Positions 52,896 to 61,602 of a DNA stretch of 64,000 nucleotides are shown one piece after another; position 1 is the first letter of the stretch; each line of letters begins with the position of its first letter. The DNA lies in NCBI GenBank assembly GCA_964522015.1, contig CAZFST010000018.1:23122-87121 (forward strand), written 5' to 3'. Under the pieces are notes generated by a model that was not told the origin of the DNA, made no database searches, and was given only the letters and a program-made list of their open reading frames with translations. Both the position numbers and the translations under genes were made by a program. Origin of the DNA: QQWI01 sp964522015 (GTDB taxonomy: Bacteria > Bacillota > Clostridia > Peptostreptococcales > Acidaminobacteraceae).

Positions 52896-54101
52896 TTAGA
52901 GGTCAGGTAAAGCGAGCTTTGTTGAAATTTCTGTTGAGATGCTGTTGTCAAGGTACGATAACACTGAAGCGATTTTCTTAGCGGGAAAAGATTGCAACAA
53001 ATCCAGTGCCAACTGTTGATCTGAAATCACAATTTCCTGACCATTTTCAAGAGCGTAGCGTTTGATTTGTCCTGTATTCCAGTAGAGTCGTTTAATGATC
53101 TCTGCAGTCTTTTTATCATCCACTTGGCTGTATATGTTAACCAGCTCACTGATGTTATCGTCATAAGACTTATAAATGTTTAACGATTTTAACAAATCCC
53201 CAGTAAAATTATCAACGCCCAAATGTAGCAATTGACTTTCTTTGATGCCATTTACTAATGATGTCAGATAAGCATCGTCATTGACTTTTGCCAGTATCTC
53301 CCCGGACCTTTTTGGGCCAAGGACTTCAAAAATTGCAACCAGCTCTTCTAAGGGATAAACATCAACAGAACTCAGTTGAGAAACCAGTTGATCCATTGGC
53401 TTTCCGGCTAGTATTTGCGCCGTGTGAGACAAGGTGATTTTCAGTTTATCTTGTGAAGACAAGTATGATTTGATGGCCATGGAGATGGTTTCGTCCATTT
53501 CTGCATAAATACCCTTCAGTGAATTTGCATCTAAATAGGGCACAACTTCACCCACTTTGTCTGGGGTCATATAGGTAGCCAAGGCAGCAATATATTCAAA
53601 GCCATCGATACGCTTAGTGAGTATCTCTTGAAAAGCTTTAATCCTATCATTTAGAGATAACTCTTGAAGAATTGCAGCTTGCTTTTTGTAATCATCAATT
53701 TGTTCTTGGGCTATTTGCTCAAGGGTTGATTGGACCACATTAGGTTTTAAACTTTGACGTCGTTTTTCTTCAAGAATCTTCTCGGTTTTAGTAGGATCAA
53801 GTCTTACCATACTTCTGATAACACTCTCGTAAGTAGCAGGGTCATCATTCTCAATCAAATTCAACTTATCAACCGCTTGCTTTTGATCAAGTGAAATCAG
53901 GTAATTAGCAATTGTCACCAACTGTTTTTCATCATCCTGCGGGGTGGGGATACTCTTAAAGTAATTGCCAATTCCCCCAGGCACCTGTGACAAAATCCCA
54001 TTGCTCATTAGCTTAAATTCTGGTGAAAAACTATATAAACCCCAAATCACCAGCGCCGGGATTACTAAAAACACGACGAGAGCAATCAATATATTCTTCA
54101 T
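52896..54101 (-). CDS. YlxF/MotE-like membrane protein, enlarged
   Basis: A 401-residue protein with one N-terminal membrane helix (~4-23) and a large C-terminal part. It stands between fliJ and fliK, the position of B. subtilis ylxF, a MotE-like gene with an MgtE_N-type domain. Here I see about four helical modules of that kind (~168-202, ~251-288, ~318-350, ~364-397), each with a hydrophobic helix, a (D/P)xK turn and a second helix. That is far longer than usual ~200-residue homologues. The positive N-terminus suggests N-in, C-out. Function is unproven; a chaperone or scaffold of the basal body is an inference. Confidence 0.6.
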   Translation of the reverse strand: MKNILIALVVFLVIPALVIWGLYSFSPEFKLMSNGILSQVPGGIGNYFKSIPTPQDDEKQLVTIANYLISLDQKQAVDKLNLIENDDPATYESVIRSMVRLDPTKTEKILEEKRRQSLKPNVVQSTLEQIAQEQIDDYKKQAAILQELSLNDRIKAFQEILTKRIDGFEYIAALATYMTPDKVGEVVPYLDANSLKGIYAEMDETISMAIKSYLSSQDKLKITLSHTAQILAGKPMDQLVSQLSSVDVYPLEELVAIFEVLGPKRSGEILAKVNDDAYLTSLVNGIKESQLLHLGVDNFTGDLLKSLNIYKSYDDNISELVNIYSQVDDKKTAEIIKRLYWNTGQIKRYALENGQEIVISDQQLALDLLQSFPAKKIASVLSYLDNSISTEISTKLALPDL

Positions 54102-54125
54102 TTTATCCTCCCTTTATGTTTCATT

Positions 54126-54575
54126 TTAGTCTCCCTGGCGATTCTTTGTGGCATTGAAAGTCACAATTTGATCCACTAATTGGGCTTCTGCATAATTTTG
54201 AGCTTCCTCAAATTCTTTCACAGCCCTTTCCTTTAGTTTTTCAAATTTCTTCTTCTCCTGAGTTGCTTTAACCAGTTCAATTCTCGCTGTTATAATGGCC
54301 AACTCCGCTTCGCGTATGGCTTTACTCAGCCGTTCAAATTCGTCTTTGAACCACGCCTCATTGGTTTGATAAAATTGCAAATCACTGGCCTTCAAGCCCC
54401 TTAAAAAATGATCGTACTTTTCAATCACAAAATCTTCTTTTTTAGATTCAAGTTCAGCTTTCTCTCTTACCAAACCTTCTTTTTTAGCAATACAAACACC
54501 TAATTGATTTTTCTTTTGAAATTCTTCGTCTTCTCTAAACTTCAGGACTTTTTCATATCTAAAGGTGAAAGCCAT
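54126..54575 (-). CDS. fliJ: Flagellar export chaperone/stalk FliJ
   Basis: A 149-residue, almost wholly helical, highly charged protein with coiled-coil periodicity, starting MAFTFRYEKVLKFRE. It resembles the gamma-subunit stalk of F-type ATPases and sits in the FliI ring. Sequence similarity in this family is weak, so position after fliI is important. ATG 54575 has GAGG six bases upstream. Confidence 0.88.
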   Translation of the reverse strand: MAFTFRYEKVLKFREDEEFQKKNQLGVCIAKKEGLVREKAELESKKEDFVIEKYDHFLRGLKASDLQFYQTNEAWFKDEFERLSKAIREAELAIITARIELVKATQEKKKFEKLKERAVKEFEEAQNYAEAQLVDQIVTFNATKNRQGD

Positions 54576-54617
54576 CACACGCCTCTATTCATTAAATGTC
54601 AATAAGGCCCCAATTTA

Positions 54618-55931
54618 TTAATTATCGATCAGCGCCTCAAGTAATTCTATGGCATCTGGCAAGTCAACTTTTTCGTGCATCCCTTGTCTTAAAAACAACA
54701 TCATCCGTTCATGTTTATTAATCGCCATATCCACTTTGGGATTACTGCCTTTTGCATAGGCGCCAATGTTAATTAAATCTTCGGAAGTAGCATAAACAGC
54801 CAATAGCTCCTTGAGGGCCATGGACGCAATCCGATGGGGTTCGTCAATGATGTTAGGCATAACACGACTGATGCTCTGCAAAATGTCAATCGCCGGAAAA
54901 TGCCCCTGATTAGCCAGCCTCCTGGCCAGCACGATATGTCCATCTAAGATACCTCTAACCGCATCCGTAATGGGTTCATTCATATCATCACCATCTACCA
55001 ATACCGTGTAAAGAGCAGTGATAGAACCATTTTCACTATTACCAGCTCGCTCCAGTAATTTAGGTAATGTCGCAAATACAGATGGCGTATACCCCCGGGT
55101 CACCGGCGGTTCTCCAATGGCCAAGCCAATTTCTCTTTGCGCCATTGAAAACCGCGTTAAAGAGTCCATCATGAGCATGACATTTTTGCCTTCGTTTCTA
55201 AAATACTCTGCAATAGAGGTCGCTACCATAGCAGCTGTCACCCTTACCAAGGCAGGCTTTTCGGAAGTGGACACCACAAGAACCGAACGTTTTAGCCCCT
55301 CTTCCCCTAAATCATTTTCAATAAATTCACGAACTTCCCTGCCCCGCTCACCCACAAGTGCAATGACGTTGATATCTGCATTGGTATTTCTGGCAATCAT
55401 GCCAAGCAAGGTGGATTTACCCACGCCACTGCCCGCAAAAATACCTACCCGTTGGCCAATGCCAATGGTAAGCATACTGTCTATGCACTTAACACCTAAA
55501 CTAAGAGGCTCAACGATTCTTCTTCGCAATAATGGATTTGGCGGTTCGTTATGAACAGGCCATAGGGTGCCAAATCCCAGAGGACCTTTGCCGTCAATGG
55601 GATTACCTACACCATCTATAACACGTCCGAGAAGATGATCGCCAACCTGTAAAGATAAGCCACGACCACTGCCCACAACACGACACCCTGGTCCGACCCC
55701 TTTCATATCGCCAAGGGGCATGAGCAGCACTTTATCACCATTGAATCCAACCACCTCACTGAGAACCCCAATGGTATCGTTAATCGGGTAAATGGTGCAA
55801 ACCTCCCCGATTTTAACTTGGGGGCCGCTGGATTCAATGGTCAAACCTACTAACTTAGTGACCCTTCCCATAAATCGAAGGGGGTTAAGATGCCCTAGGG
55901 CAGTGCTGTATTTTTCTAACACGTTAATCAC
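54618..55931 (-). CDS. fliI: Flagellum-specific ATPase FliI
   Basis: A 437-residue ATPase related to the F1 beta subunit that energises export. The P-loop GSGVGKST is at 167-174; VALVGERGREVREF and LLMMDSLTRFSMAQREIG (Walker B region) follow. It starts with GTG and overlaps fliH by eight bases. The ribosome binding site is not obvious, so translation is probably coupled to fliH. Confidence 0.97.
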   Translation of the reverse strand: MINVLEKYSTALGHLNPLRFMGRVTKLVGLTIESSGPQVKIGEVCTIYPINDTIGVLSEVVGFNGDKVLLMPLGDMKGVGPGCRVVGSGRGLSLQVGDHLLGRVIDGVGNPIDGKGPLGFGTLWPVHNEPPNPLLRRRIVEPLSLGVKCIDSMLTIGIGQRVGIFAGSGVGKSTLLGMIARNTNADINVIALVGERGREVREFIENDLGEEGLKRSVLVVSTSEKPALVRVTAAMVATSIAEYFRNEGKNVMLMMDSLTRFSMAQREIGLAIGEPPVTRGYTPSVFATLPKLLERAGNSENGSITALYTVLVDGDDMNEPITDAVRGILDGHIVLARRLANQGHFPAIDILQSISRVMPNIIDEPHRIASMALKELLAVYATSEDLINIGAYAKGSNPKVDMAINKHERMMLFLRQGMHEKVDLPDAIELLEALIDN

Positions 55932-56790
55932 TCACCAATAACGCCTCAAACAACTCTTTGACTTGATCCAGTTGTGTTTGAATGCCGACGTCGATTACGC
56001 CAGCTTGCGTTTCAATATAGACCTGACCAGGTTTCAAGGCGTAATCAGCTTTTATTTCCAACGTATCGATATTTTCTGCCATGGCCAGAACCTTATCCTT
56101 AAGTGCAAAGGCGTAATTATAATCTCTTTCGCTGACGCGAATCACAACCGACTCAGTATAAGCCATATTTGACATACCCACACGGATCAGCTTTTCCACA
56201 TATTCTGGTGTTTGGTATGTCTCTCCAAGTATTTTTTCAAGGCTATCCAAAACCAATTGAATTGATTCCTTTTCCAATACCCGCAGCATATTTTCTCTTT
56301 TTTCATGCCAATCCGCTTTAATTGCTAAAGCCTCTTGAATGAGCTGCTCCGCTTTGTTTTGGCCCTCTAAGAACCCGTCATTGAGCCCCTGATCGTAAGC
56401 CTCTTGTTTCGTTTTTTCAAAAAGTGCTTTTGCTTGATCAATCGCTTCAGATTCTATGCGGTGGGCTGATGTTTGAGCATCGGCTAATAATGAATTGACA
56501 TCTTCTTGGGCCTGAGCCATCATACTGTCAATTTCCAGCTCGCTTTGTGACATTTGATTGGCATGAATAGTATGGGTGTCATTTTGCCACCCGTGGGTTT
56601 CTGTACCATCTTCTCCATGGGTGTCTTCATCACCCGAGTGCCTGCTTGCTCGCTCCCCGGAGTGTCGGCTTCCATGACCCTTTAAATCGAAAAAGGCATC
56701 TTGATTGATGGTAATGGTTGCAGGAATGAGTAGACGCTCATCACCAATCTTAACCCTTGAGGATTTGATGATTTTAGACAATGATTTCAT
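55924..56790 (-). CDS. fliH: Flagellar export stator protein FliH
   Basis: A 288-residue regulator of FliI. Residues 1-37 are a conserved N-terminus (MKSLSKIIKSSRVKIG), 38-76 a His/Gly/Asp-rich tract with two RHSG copies, ~80-160 a coiled coil with GLNDGFLEGQNKAEQL, and ~170-285 the FliI-binding domain. ATG 56790 gives the family-like start, but a GTG four codons earlier cannot be excluded. It overlaps fliG by 17 bp. Confidence 0.9.
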   Translation of the reverse strand: MKSLSKIIKSSRVKIGDERLLIPATITINQDAFFDLKGHGSRHSGERASRHSGDEDTHGEDGTETHGWQNDTHTIHANQMSQSELEIDSMMAQAQEDVNSLLADAQTSAHRIESEAIDQAKALFEKTKQEAYDQGLNDGFLEGQNKAEQLIQEALAIKADWHEKRENMLRVLEKESIQLVLDSLEKILGETYQTPEYVEKLIRVGMSNMAYTESVVIRVSERDYNYAFALKDKVLAMAENIDTLEIKADYALKPGQVYIETQAGVIDVGIQTQLDQVKELFEALLVSD

Positions 56791-57784
56791 CTCCTCCACC
56801 ACGTGAAATAATAATCTCGCCAGCTTCTTCTAGCTTGCGTATGATATTAACAATTTTCTGTTGCGCTTCCTCTACATCTCGTACTCTAACAGGTCCCATA
56901 AACTCCATATCCTCAGCCAGTGTTTCTGACATCCGTTTAGACATGTTACCGAAGATTAAACTCTTAACTTCATCCGTAGAACCTTTTAAGGCCACAGCAA
57001 GCTCACTATTATCAACCTCACGAATAAACCGTTGAACAGAAACAGAATCCAAATTAGTGATATCTTCAAAGACAAACATCCTTTTGCGAATCTCTTCAGC
57101 TAAATCAGCCTCTTGAATCTCAAGGGTTTCCATAATGAATTTTTCAGTACCCCGATCAACTGCATTAAGGATATCAACAATGGCTTGAATCCCACCAGTA
57201 GATGAGTAATCTTGCGTAACCATAGAAGACAACTTTCTCTCAAGTACAAGTTCAACTTCTTTAATGACCTCAGGTGATGTAGCCTCCATTTGAGCAATCC
57301 GCTGAGCAACATCAGCTTGTTTTTCTTGAGGTAAAGAACCGAGAATTGTAGCAGCTTGATTAGCACTGAGATAAGATAAAATCAAAGCCAAAGTTTGTGG
57401 ATGCTCATTTTGAACAAAGTTCAGCAGTTGTGAAGCATCTGCTTTACGAACAAAATCAAAGGGTCGCACTTGCAATGAGGCTGTTAACTTATTGATAATT
57501 TCAAGCGCTTTCTGAGATCCCATAGCCTTTTCAAGTACTTCTTTAGCGTAATTAATACCCCCCTCAGAAATGAACTCTTGGGCAAGACAAATTTGATAAA
57601 ACTCCTCAAGTATCATTTCTTTTTCATCAGGTGAGACTTTACGCATATTTGCAATTTCTAATGTCAATTCTTCAATTTCTTCCTCTTGTAAGTGACTGAA
57701 GATCTTAGCGGATTTATCTGGCCCTAGAGCAATTAACAAAATTGCAGACTTTTCTTTACCACTCATACCGCTTTTCTTTGCCAT
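56774..57784 (-). CDS. fliG: Flagellar motor switch protein FliG
   Basis: A 336-residue torque-generating C-ring protein. The N-terminal domain binds FliF. The middle domain has the EHPQ motif (NEHPQTLALILSYL). The C-terminal domain carries the charged helix MFVFEDITNLDSVSVQRFIREVD that meets the stator. Length is standard. GGGG precedes the ATG. Lies between fliF and fliH. Confidence 0.97.
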   Translation of the reverse strand: MAKKSGMSGKEKSAILLIALGPDKSAKIFSHLQEEEIEELTLEIANMRKVSPDEKEMILEEFYQICLAQEFISEGGINYAKEVLEKAMGSQKALEIINKLTASLQVRPFDFVRKADASQLLNFVQNEHPQTLALILSYLSANQAATILGSLPQEKQADVAQRIAQMEATSPEVIKEVELVLERKLSSMVTQDYSSTGGIQAIVDILNAVDRGTEKFIMETLEIQEADLAEEIRKRMFVFEDITNLDSVSVQRFIREVDNSELAVALKGSTDEVKSLIFGNMSKRMSETLAEDMEFMGPVRVRDVEEAQQKIVNIIRKLEEAGEIIISRGGGDEIIV

Positions 57785-57808
57785 TTCACACCCCTATATG
57801 ATTACTAT

Positions 57809-59347
57809 TTAGTCTTCGTTCAACCAAGAGCGTAAAAGTTGAGCAACCGCTTCTGGTTTTGAATCAATAAATTTCTCAATTTGATATTTGGGGCTTGATT
57901 TGTCTTGGAACTCGGTATTGATTTCTTCCAATTCCTCTTGTTCTTCGATGATTTCCTGTGCCACTTTGAGACTAGAAGCCCGTCGTCTAATCATAATAAA
58001 TGTGACTAATCCAGCCACTGCAACGATTCCTAGTATGACACCAAACACCCAAACTGGGACATTGAAAATCGCAAAGGGTTTTGGCCCAAGAGGGATTTCA
58101 GGTTCCACGTAGAAATTTTTAGCAACTACCGTGACACCTTTGGTATCTGCAACTCCAGTTGCTGCTGCAACCAGTTGCATTACCTCTGTTTTGTGCTCTT
58201 CTGTAAGTATTTCATCAACTAAAACTTTTTGATTTATAATGATAGCTACAGAAACATTCGTAATTTGACCCTCAGCTTTAGTAATTGTCTTTTGAAGTTC
58301 ATTTAACTCATAATTTAATATTTCCTGAGATTTAGTGTAGTCCGAATTCCCATCGGTGCTAGTGGGGAAATTTGGGGTCTCTGCGGTATTCGTATCTGTA
58401 CCTGCAGCTCCCCCCGCTGCACCATTCACTACATTTTCTTTTAACGTATTCATAGAACGCAATAGACCTTCAGTTGCACCTTCAATCGGTGTTGTGAACT
58501 GGACTATGTTTGTGACTTCCTTATCAAAGTCCAGTTTCACGTTGGCCTTTACCAAGACATTATCTGGGCCATATATTTCGCCCAAAAATTCAGCTATATT
58601 TTTATCCAACCGATTCTCAACTGTTACTTTGAGCTCATCTTGGCGGTTAGAAAAACCCACTTCTGAATCAGTACCAGTTTGATTCAGTTGGGCCCCAGTT
58701 TGATCGATCACGGTAATTTTATCTGCTGTTAAGCCTTTCACAGCACTTGTAATATAGTTTACAATACCCTGTACTTGCTCATCCGATAGGGTTTTCCCTC
58801 CACGAACTGTTAACCTTACAGAGGCGCTTGATACATCTTCTTCTAAATTCAAAAAACTACTGGTTGCTTTTACGTTCAAAATAACTGAAGCAGCCTCTAC
58901 ATTTTGTAACGTACGCAACGAATCTGCAATTTCAGTTTGTTGTGCAAGGAGGAACATGCGATTCTTTTCTTCAGTGGTCTGTGTAAAGGTAATCTGTGAC
59001 CACACATCATCCCACGAAAATCCTTCACTTGAGGTCAAACCCGACAGGGTTAAATCCATCCGAGCCTTATCAATGGATTTTTCTTCTACCAAAATGGTGC
59101 TGGTATTATCTTCGGTTTTATAGGCAATACCTAATTCATCTAATTTAGTTGTGATTTCTCCAGCCTTTTGTAAATCCAAATTACGATTTAAGACAACGTA
59201 TTTGGGCCGGGTAACCAACATGATAGCAAGAGCTACAATGATGATAAATGCAATACCACCCCCAATAAAAACCCAACGCATTCTCTTGTCTAAAGAGCCA
59301 TACCAATCCATTACTTGGGTTCGCAAACGCGCGATCAATTCAGCCAT
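57809..59347 (-). CDS. fliF: Flagellar MS-ring protein FliF
   Basis: A 512-residue protein that builds the MS ring in the cytoplasmic membrane. A membrane helix lies at ~26-46 and another at ~430-455. Ring-building motifs fill the extracytoplasmic part (PKYVVLNRNLDLQKAGEI onward). The cytoplasmic C-terminus (PEAVAQLLRSWLNED) binds FliG. GGAGG precedes the ATG. Confidence 0.97.
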   Translation of the reverse strand: MAELIARLRTQVMDWYGSLDKRMRWVFIGGGIAFIIIVALAIMLVTRPKYVVLNRNLDLQKAGEITTKLDELGIAYKTEDNTSTILVEEKSIDKARMDLTLSGLTSSEGFSWDDVWSQITFTQTTEEKNRMFLLAQQTEIADSLRTLQNVEAASVILNVKATSSFLNLEEDVSSASVRLTVRGGKTLSDEQVQGIVNYITSAVKGLTADKITVIDQTGAQLNQTGTDSEVGFSNRQDELKVTVENRLDKNIAEFLGEIYGPDNVLVKANVKLDFDKEVTNIVQFTTPIEGATEGLLRSMNTLKENVVNGAAGGAAGTDTNTAETPNFPTSTDGNSDYTKSQEILNYELNELQKTITKAEGQITNVSVAIIINQKVLVDEILTEEHKTEVMQLVAAATGVADTKGVTVVAKNFYVEPEIPLGPKPFAIFNVPVWVFGVILGIVAVAGLVTFIMIRRRASSLKVAQEIIEEQEELEEINTEFQDKSSPKYQIEKFIDSKPEAVAQLLRSWLNED

Positions 59348-59361
59348 TTAATTTTCCTCCG

Positions 59362-59655
59362 TCAGAATTGAATACGCATGAGCTCTCTATAAGCCTCAAG
59401 CACTTGATTGCGAATTTCCAAGCCATAGTTAAGTACAATTTCAGCCTTTTGAGCAGCAATCATAGCATCATGTAAATTATCGACATCACCAATGGCCACC
59501 ATTTTTTCGTATTGCTGGGCTGATTTTTCAGCCTCATTCAAAGAGGTAATCGCTTGGTTTAAGCTTTCGCCAAAATTAATGGGTTTAATATTTGAAGAAG
59601 CAACATGATCTTTAGAAACAAGTCGCGGCAAATTATTGACTGAGGTAATATTCAT
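59362..59655 (-). CDS. fliE: Flagellar rod-MS ring adaptor FliE
   Basis: A 97-residue protein connecting the MS ring to the rod. NFGESLNQAITSLNEAEK, MIAAQKAEIVLNYGLEIRNQVLEAY and the C-terminal ELMRIQF are typical. Lies between flgC and fliF. Confidence 0.95.
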   Translation of the reverse strand: MNITSVNNLPRLVSKDHVASSNIKPINFGESLNQAITSLNEAEKSAQQYEKMVAIGDVDNLHDAMIAAQKAEIVLNYGLEIRNQVLEAYRELMRIQF

Positions 59656-59661
59656 CGTCTA

Positions 59662-60108
59662 TTATCTCCCTATATCAAGGGCCTTCATGGCCATGGATTT
59701 AGCACTATTCAAACTGGTGACATTTGCCTCATAGGCCCTCGTGGCAGAAATCATATTAATCATTTCTGTCACGGTATCCACATTGGGCATTAATACATAA
59801 CCTTCAACGTCAGCATCCGGGTGTCCAGGGTTGTAAACCTTCTTAAAGGGGCTTTGATCCTCAACCACATTTGAAACCTCCACGCCACTACCAGATGCAT
59901 TACCTGATAGACTGCCTTTTTGAGCAAGAAGGTCCTCAAAGCTATTACCATTTATTTGACGAACAATAGCAACCTGCCGACGATAAGGTGTACCAGCTGC
60001 AGTACGAGTGGCATTGGCATTGGCAATATTACGGGAAATAACATCCATTCGGAGCCTTTCGGTTGTCATCCCTGAAGCACTGACATTCATTGATTTAAAG
60101 AAGCTCAT
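59662..60108 (-). CDS. flgC: Flagellar proximal rod protein FlgC
   Basis: A 148-residue rod protein. MNVSASGMTTERLRMDVISR followed by NIANANATRT is the D0 motif. The C-terminal VTEMINMISATRAYEANVTS is typical. GGGAGG precedes the ATG. Confidence 0.96.
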   Translation of the reverse strand: MSFFKSMNVSASGMTTERLRMDVISRNIANANATRTAAGTPYRRQVAIVRQINGNSFEDLLAQKGSLSGNASGSGVEVSNVVEDQSPFKKVYNPGHPDADVEGYVLMPNVDTVTEMINMISATRAYEANVTSLNSAKSMAMKALDIGR

Positions 60109-60111
60109 AAT

Positions 60112-60507
60112 CTACCTCCCAACGCGAATAGCGGCTTTCAAACGACGAATTTGGTTATTGACATCTGTTGTCATTGCATTGTATTTAATACTATTTTTAG
60201 CGAGTTCCGCCATTTCAACATCAACATTGACATTATTGCCATCGATTCGAAGGCTAGAACCACTTTCAGTCACAACTTGTGCAGCCCCAGAACCCATAAC
60301 ATCCATATGATTTGGATGAGTTTTATAGATGGATTTACGGCTACCCGCTAGATAACCATCCAGTACATTTTCAAAGACAACATCTTGACGCTTGAAGCCC
60401 GGTGTATTGACATTGGCAAGATTGTTAGAAAGAACCGATTGCCTTAGCCAGCTGGCATCCATGGCTTTTTTTTGAGTATCCAGTGCCTGAAAAGCTTGAT
60501 TAAGCAT
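60112..60507 (-). CDS. flgB: Flagellar proximal rod protein FlgB
   Basis: A 131-residue rod protein and first gene of the ~31-kb fla/che operon. SVLSNNLANVNTPGFKRQDV is diagnostic and the C-terminal NQIRRLKAAIR is typical. AAAGGAGG precedes the ATG. Its leader contains a sigma-A promoter and a candidate sigma-28 site. Confidence 0.96.
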   Translation of the reverse strand: MLNQAFQALDTQKKAMDASWLRQSVLSNNLANVNTPGFKRQDVVFENVLDGYLAGSRKSIYKTHPNHMDVMGSGAAQVVTESGSSLRIDGNNVNVDVEMAELAKNSIKYNAMTTDVNNQIRRLKAAIRVGR

Positions 60508-60598
60508 CGTTGCCTCCTTTAATCTCTTATAAAAACTTAAATGGTCACAATAAACGTAAATTCCACAATAAAACCTGAAGTACTTGTCTTCAATTGCT

Positions 60599-60624
60599 TC
60601 ATCGGCAAGTAGATAGATTCTCTA
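60599..60624 (-). promoter_or_regulatory. Candidate sigma-28 promoter in the flgB leader
   Basis: Minus strand TAGA (60624-60621), 14-bp spacer, GCCGATGA (60606-60599). The consensus is TAAA-N15-GCCGATAA, so the -10 differs at one position, the -35 at one, and the spacer by one. It lies ~90 bp upstream of flgB and downstream of the sigma-A promoter. Confidence 0.38.
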
Positions 60625-60672
60625 AAATGCAAAAAATATTATAAAAATGCCATTAAACTAATCTCAAATCTC

Positions 60673-60700
60673 ATTATACCACATCTATGCCTGATTTGAA
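60673..60700 (-). promoter_or_regulatory. sigma-A promoter of the fla/che operon
   Basis: Minus strand TTCAAA (60700-60695), 16-bp spacer, perfect TATAAT (60678-60673). It lies just after the codY terminator and gives a ~160-nt leader before flgB. Confidence 0.68.
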
Positions 60701-60726
60701 GGGTTCTACGCTAGATGTTGCCAAAA

Positions 60727-60771
60727 ACAAAAAAAAACTTCTTAAAGGCAAGGTGCCTTCAAAAAGTTTTC
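60727..60771 (-). terminator. Intrinsic terminator after codY
   Basis: On the minus strand AACTTTTTGAAGGCA pairs with TGCCTTTAAGAAGTT with a small internal loop, followed by TTTTTTTTTG. It separates codY from the fla/che promoter. Confidence 0.85.
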
Positions 60772-60795
60772 TTATCTAAGTCCTAAATAAAACCA

Positions 60796-61575
60796 CTATC
60801 GTCTGTTTTTTTGTAGTTCAGGCAACAATTTTTCATTTAGAATACGAATATGCGTACCCTTCATTCCCAATGAACGCGACTCAATGACCCCAGCACTTTC
60901 GAATTTACGAAGGGCATTAACAATCACCGAACGGGTAATGCCTACGCGATCTGCAATCTTGCTAGCAACCAACAAACCTTCATCCCCATTTAATTCTGCA
61001 AGGATGTGCTCGATTGCTTCAAGTTCAGAATATGACAGTGTTGCAATCGCCATTTGAACAACCGCTTTTTTTCTAGCATCTTCTTGGAAGTCATCAGAAC
61101 GAGACCGGATAATTTCCATGCTCACAACCGTGGCTGCAATTTCAGCTAAAACTAGATCTTCATCTGTAAAAAGATCATCGTGTCTTGCAAGGAGCATTGT
61201 TCCAAGTCTTTCGCCATTTCCGTAAATCGGAACAATGGTAATGAACTTATCAAAGCTACTCTCTTCGTTCATTAAAACCTCTAGCAATTTTTCACCAGTC
61301 AAGTTAGCTAAAGTATCGTTAATTAACAAAAGTCTTTCGTTATAACCATCTGGGAAACTTTCAGAACCCAATGTCTCATCAAAGATAATGGCACTGTCTT
61401 CAGCGGCAATTAAACTGACGCCAATCATTTTGCCCCGTTTGCTTGCAACGTAAACATTTGAGTTAAGTGTATCTTTTAATAAAATTGCAAGATCGTTAAA
61501 AGAAACAGCCTTATCGCCAATGTTTTGCAATACCTTGTTTAATCTACGGGTTTTTTCAAGTAGTGTGCTTGCCAT
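60796..61575 (-). CDS. codY: Global nutritional regulator CodY
   Basis: A 259-residue regulator that binds GTP and branched-chain amino acids and represses transport, amino acid and, in Bacillus, motility genes when nutrients are plentiful. The N-terminal GAF domain (~1-160) is followed by a winged helix (~190-259) with the recognition region ASKIADRVGITRSVIVNALR (204-223). GGAGGA precedes the ATG. Only 27 bp separate it from topA, so it is probably co-transcribed with topA. The codY-flgB order is the same in B. subtilis. Confidence 0.97.
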   Translation of the reverse strand: MASTLLEKTRRLNKVLQNIGDKAVSFNDLAILLKDTLNSNVYVASKRGKMIGVSLIAAEDSAIIFDETLGSESFPDGYNERLLLINDTLANLTGEKLLEVLMNEESSFDKFITIVPIYGNGERLGTMLLARHDDLFTDEDLVLAEIAATVVSMEIIRSRSDDFQEDARKKAVVQMAIATLSYSELEAIEHILAELNGDEGLLVASKIADRVGITRSVIVNALRKFESAGVIESRSLGMKGTHIRILNEKLLPELQKNRR

Positions 61576-61602
61576 GTGATTCCTCCTCAGTTAAGTGATT
61601 AC

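Noticed and set aside
55018..55554. 178-codon plus-strand frame
   Set aside because: Antisense to the conserved ATPase core of fliI, with no start signal or family match.
60615..60640. Possible CodY box in the flgB leader
   Set aside because: The best alignment I found agrees with the consensus at only about 8 of 15 positions.
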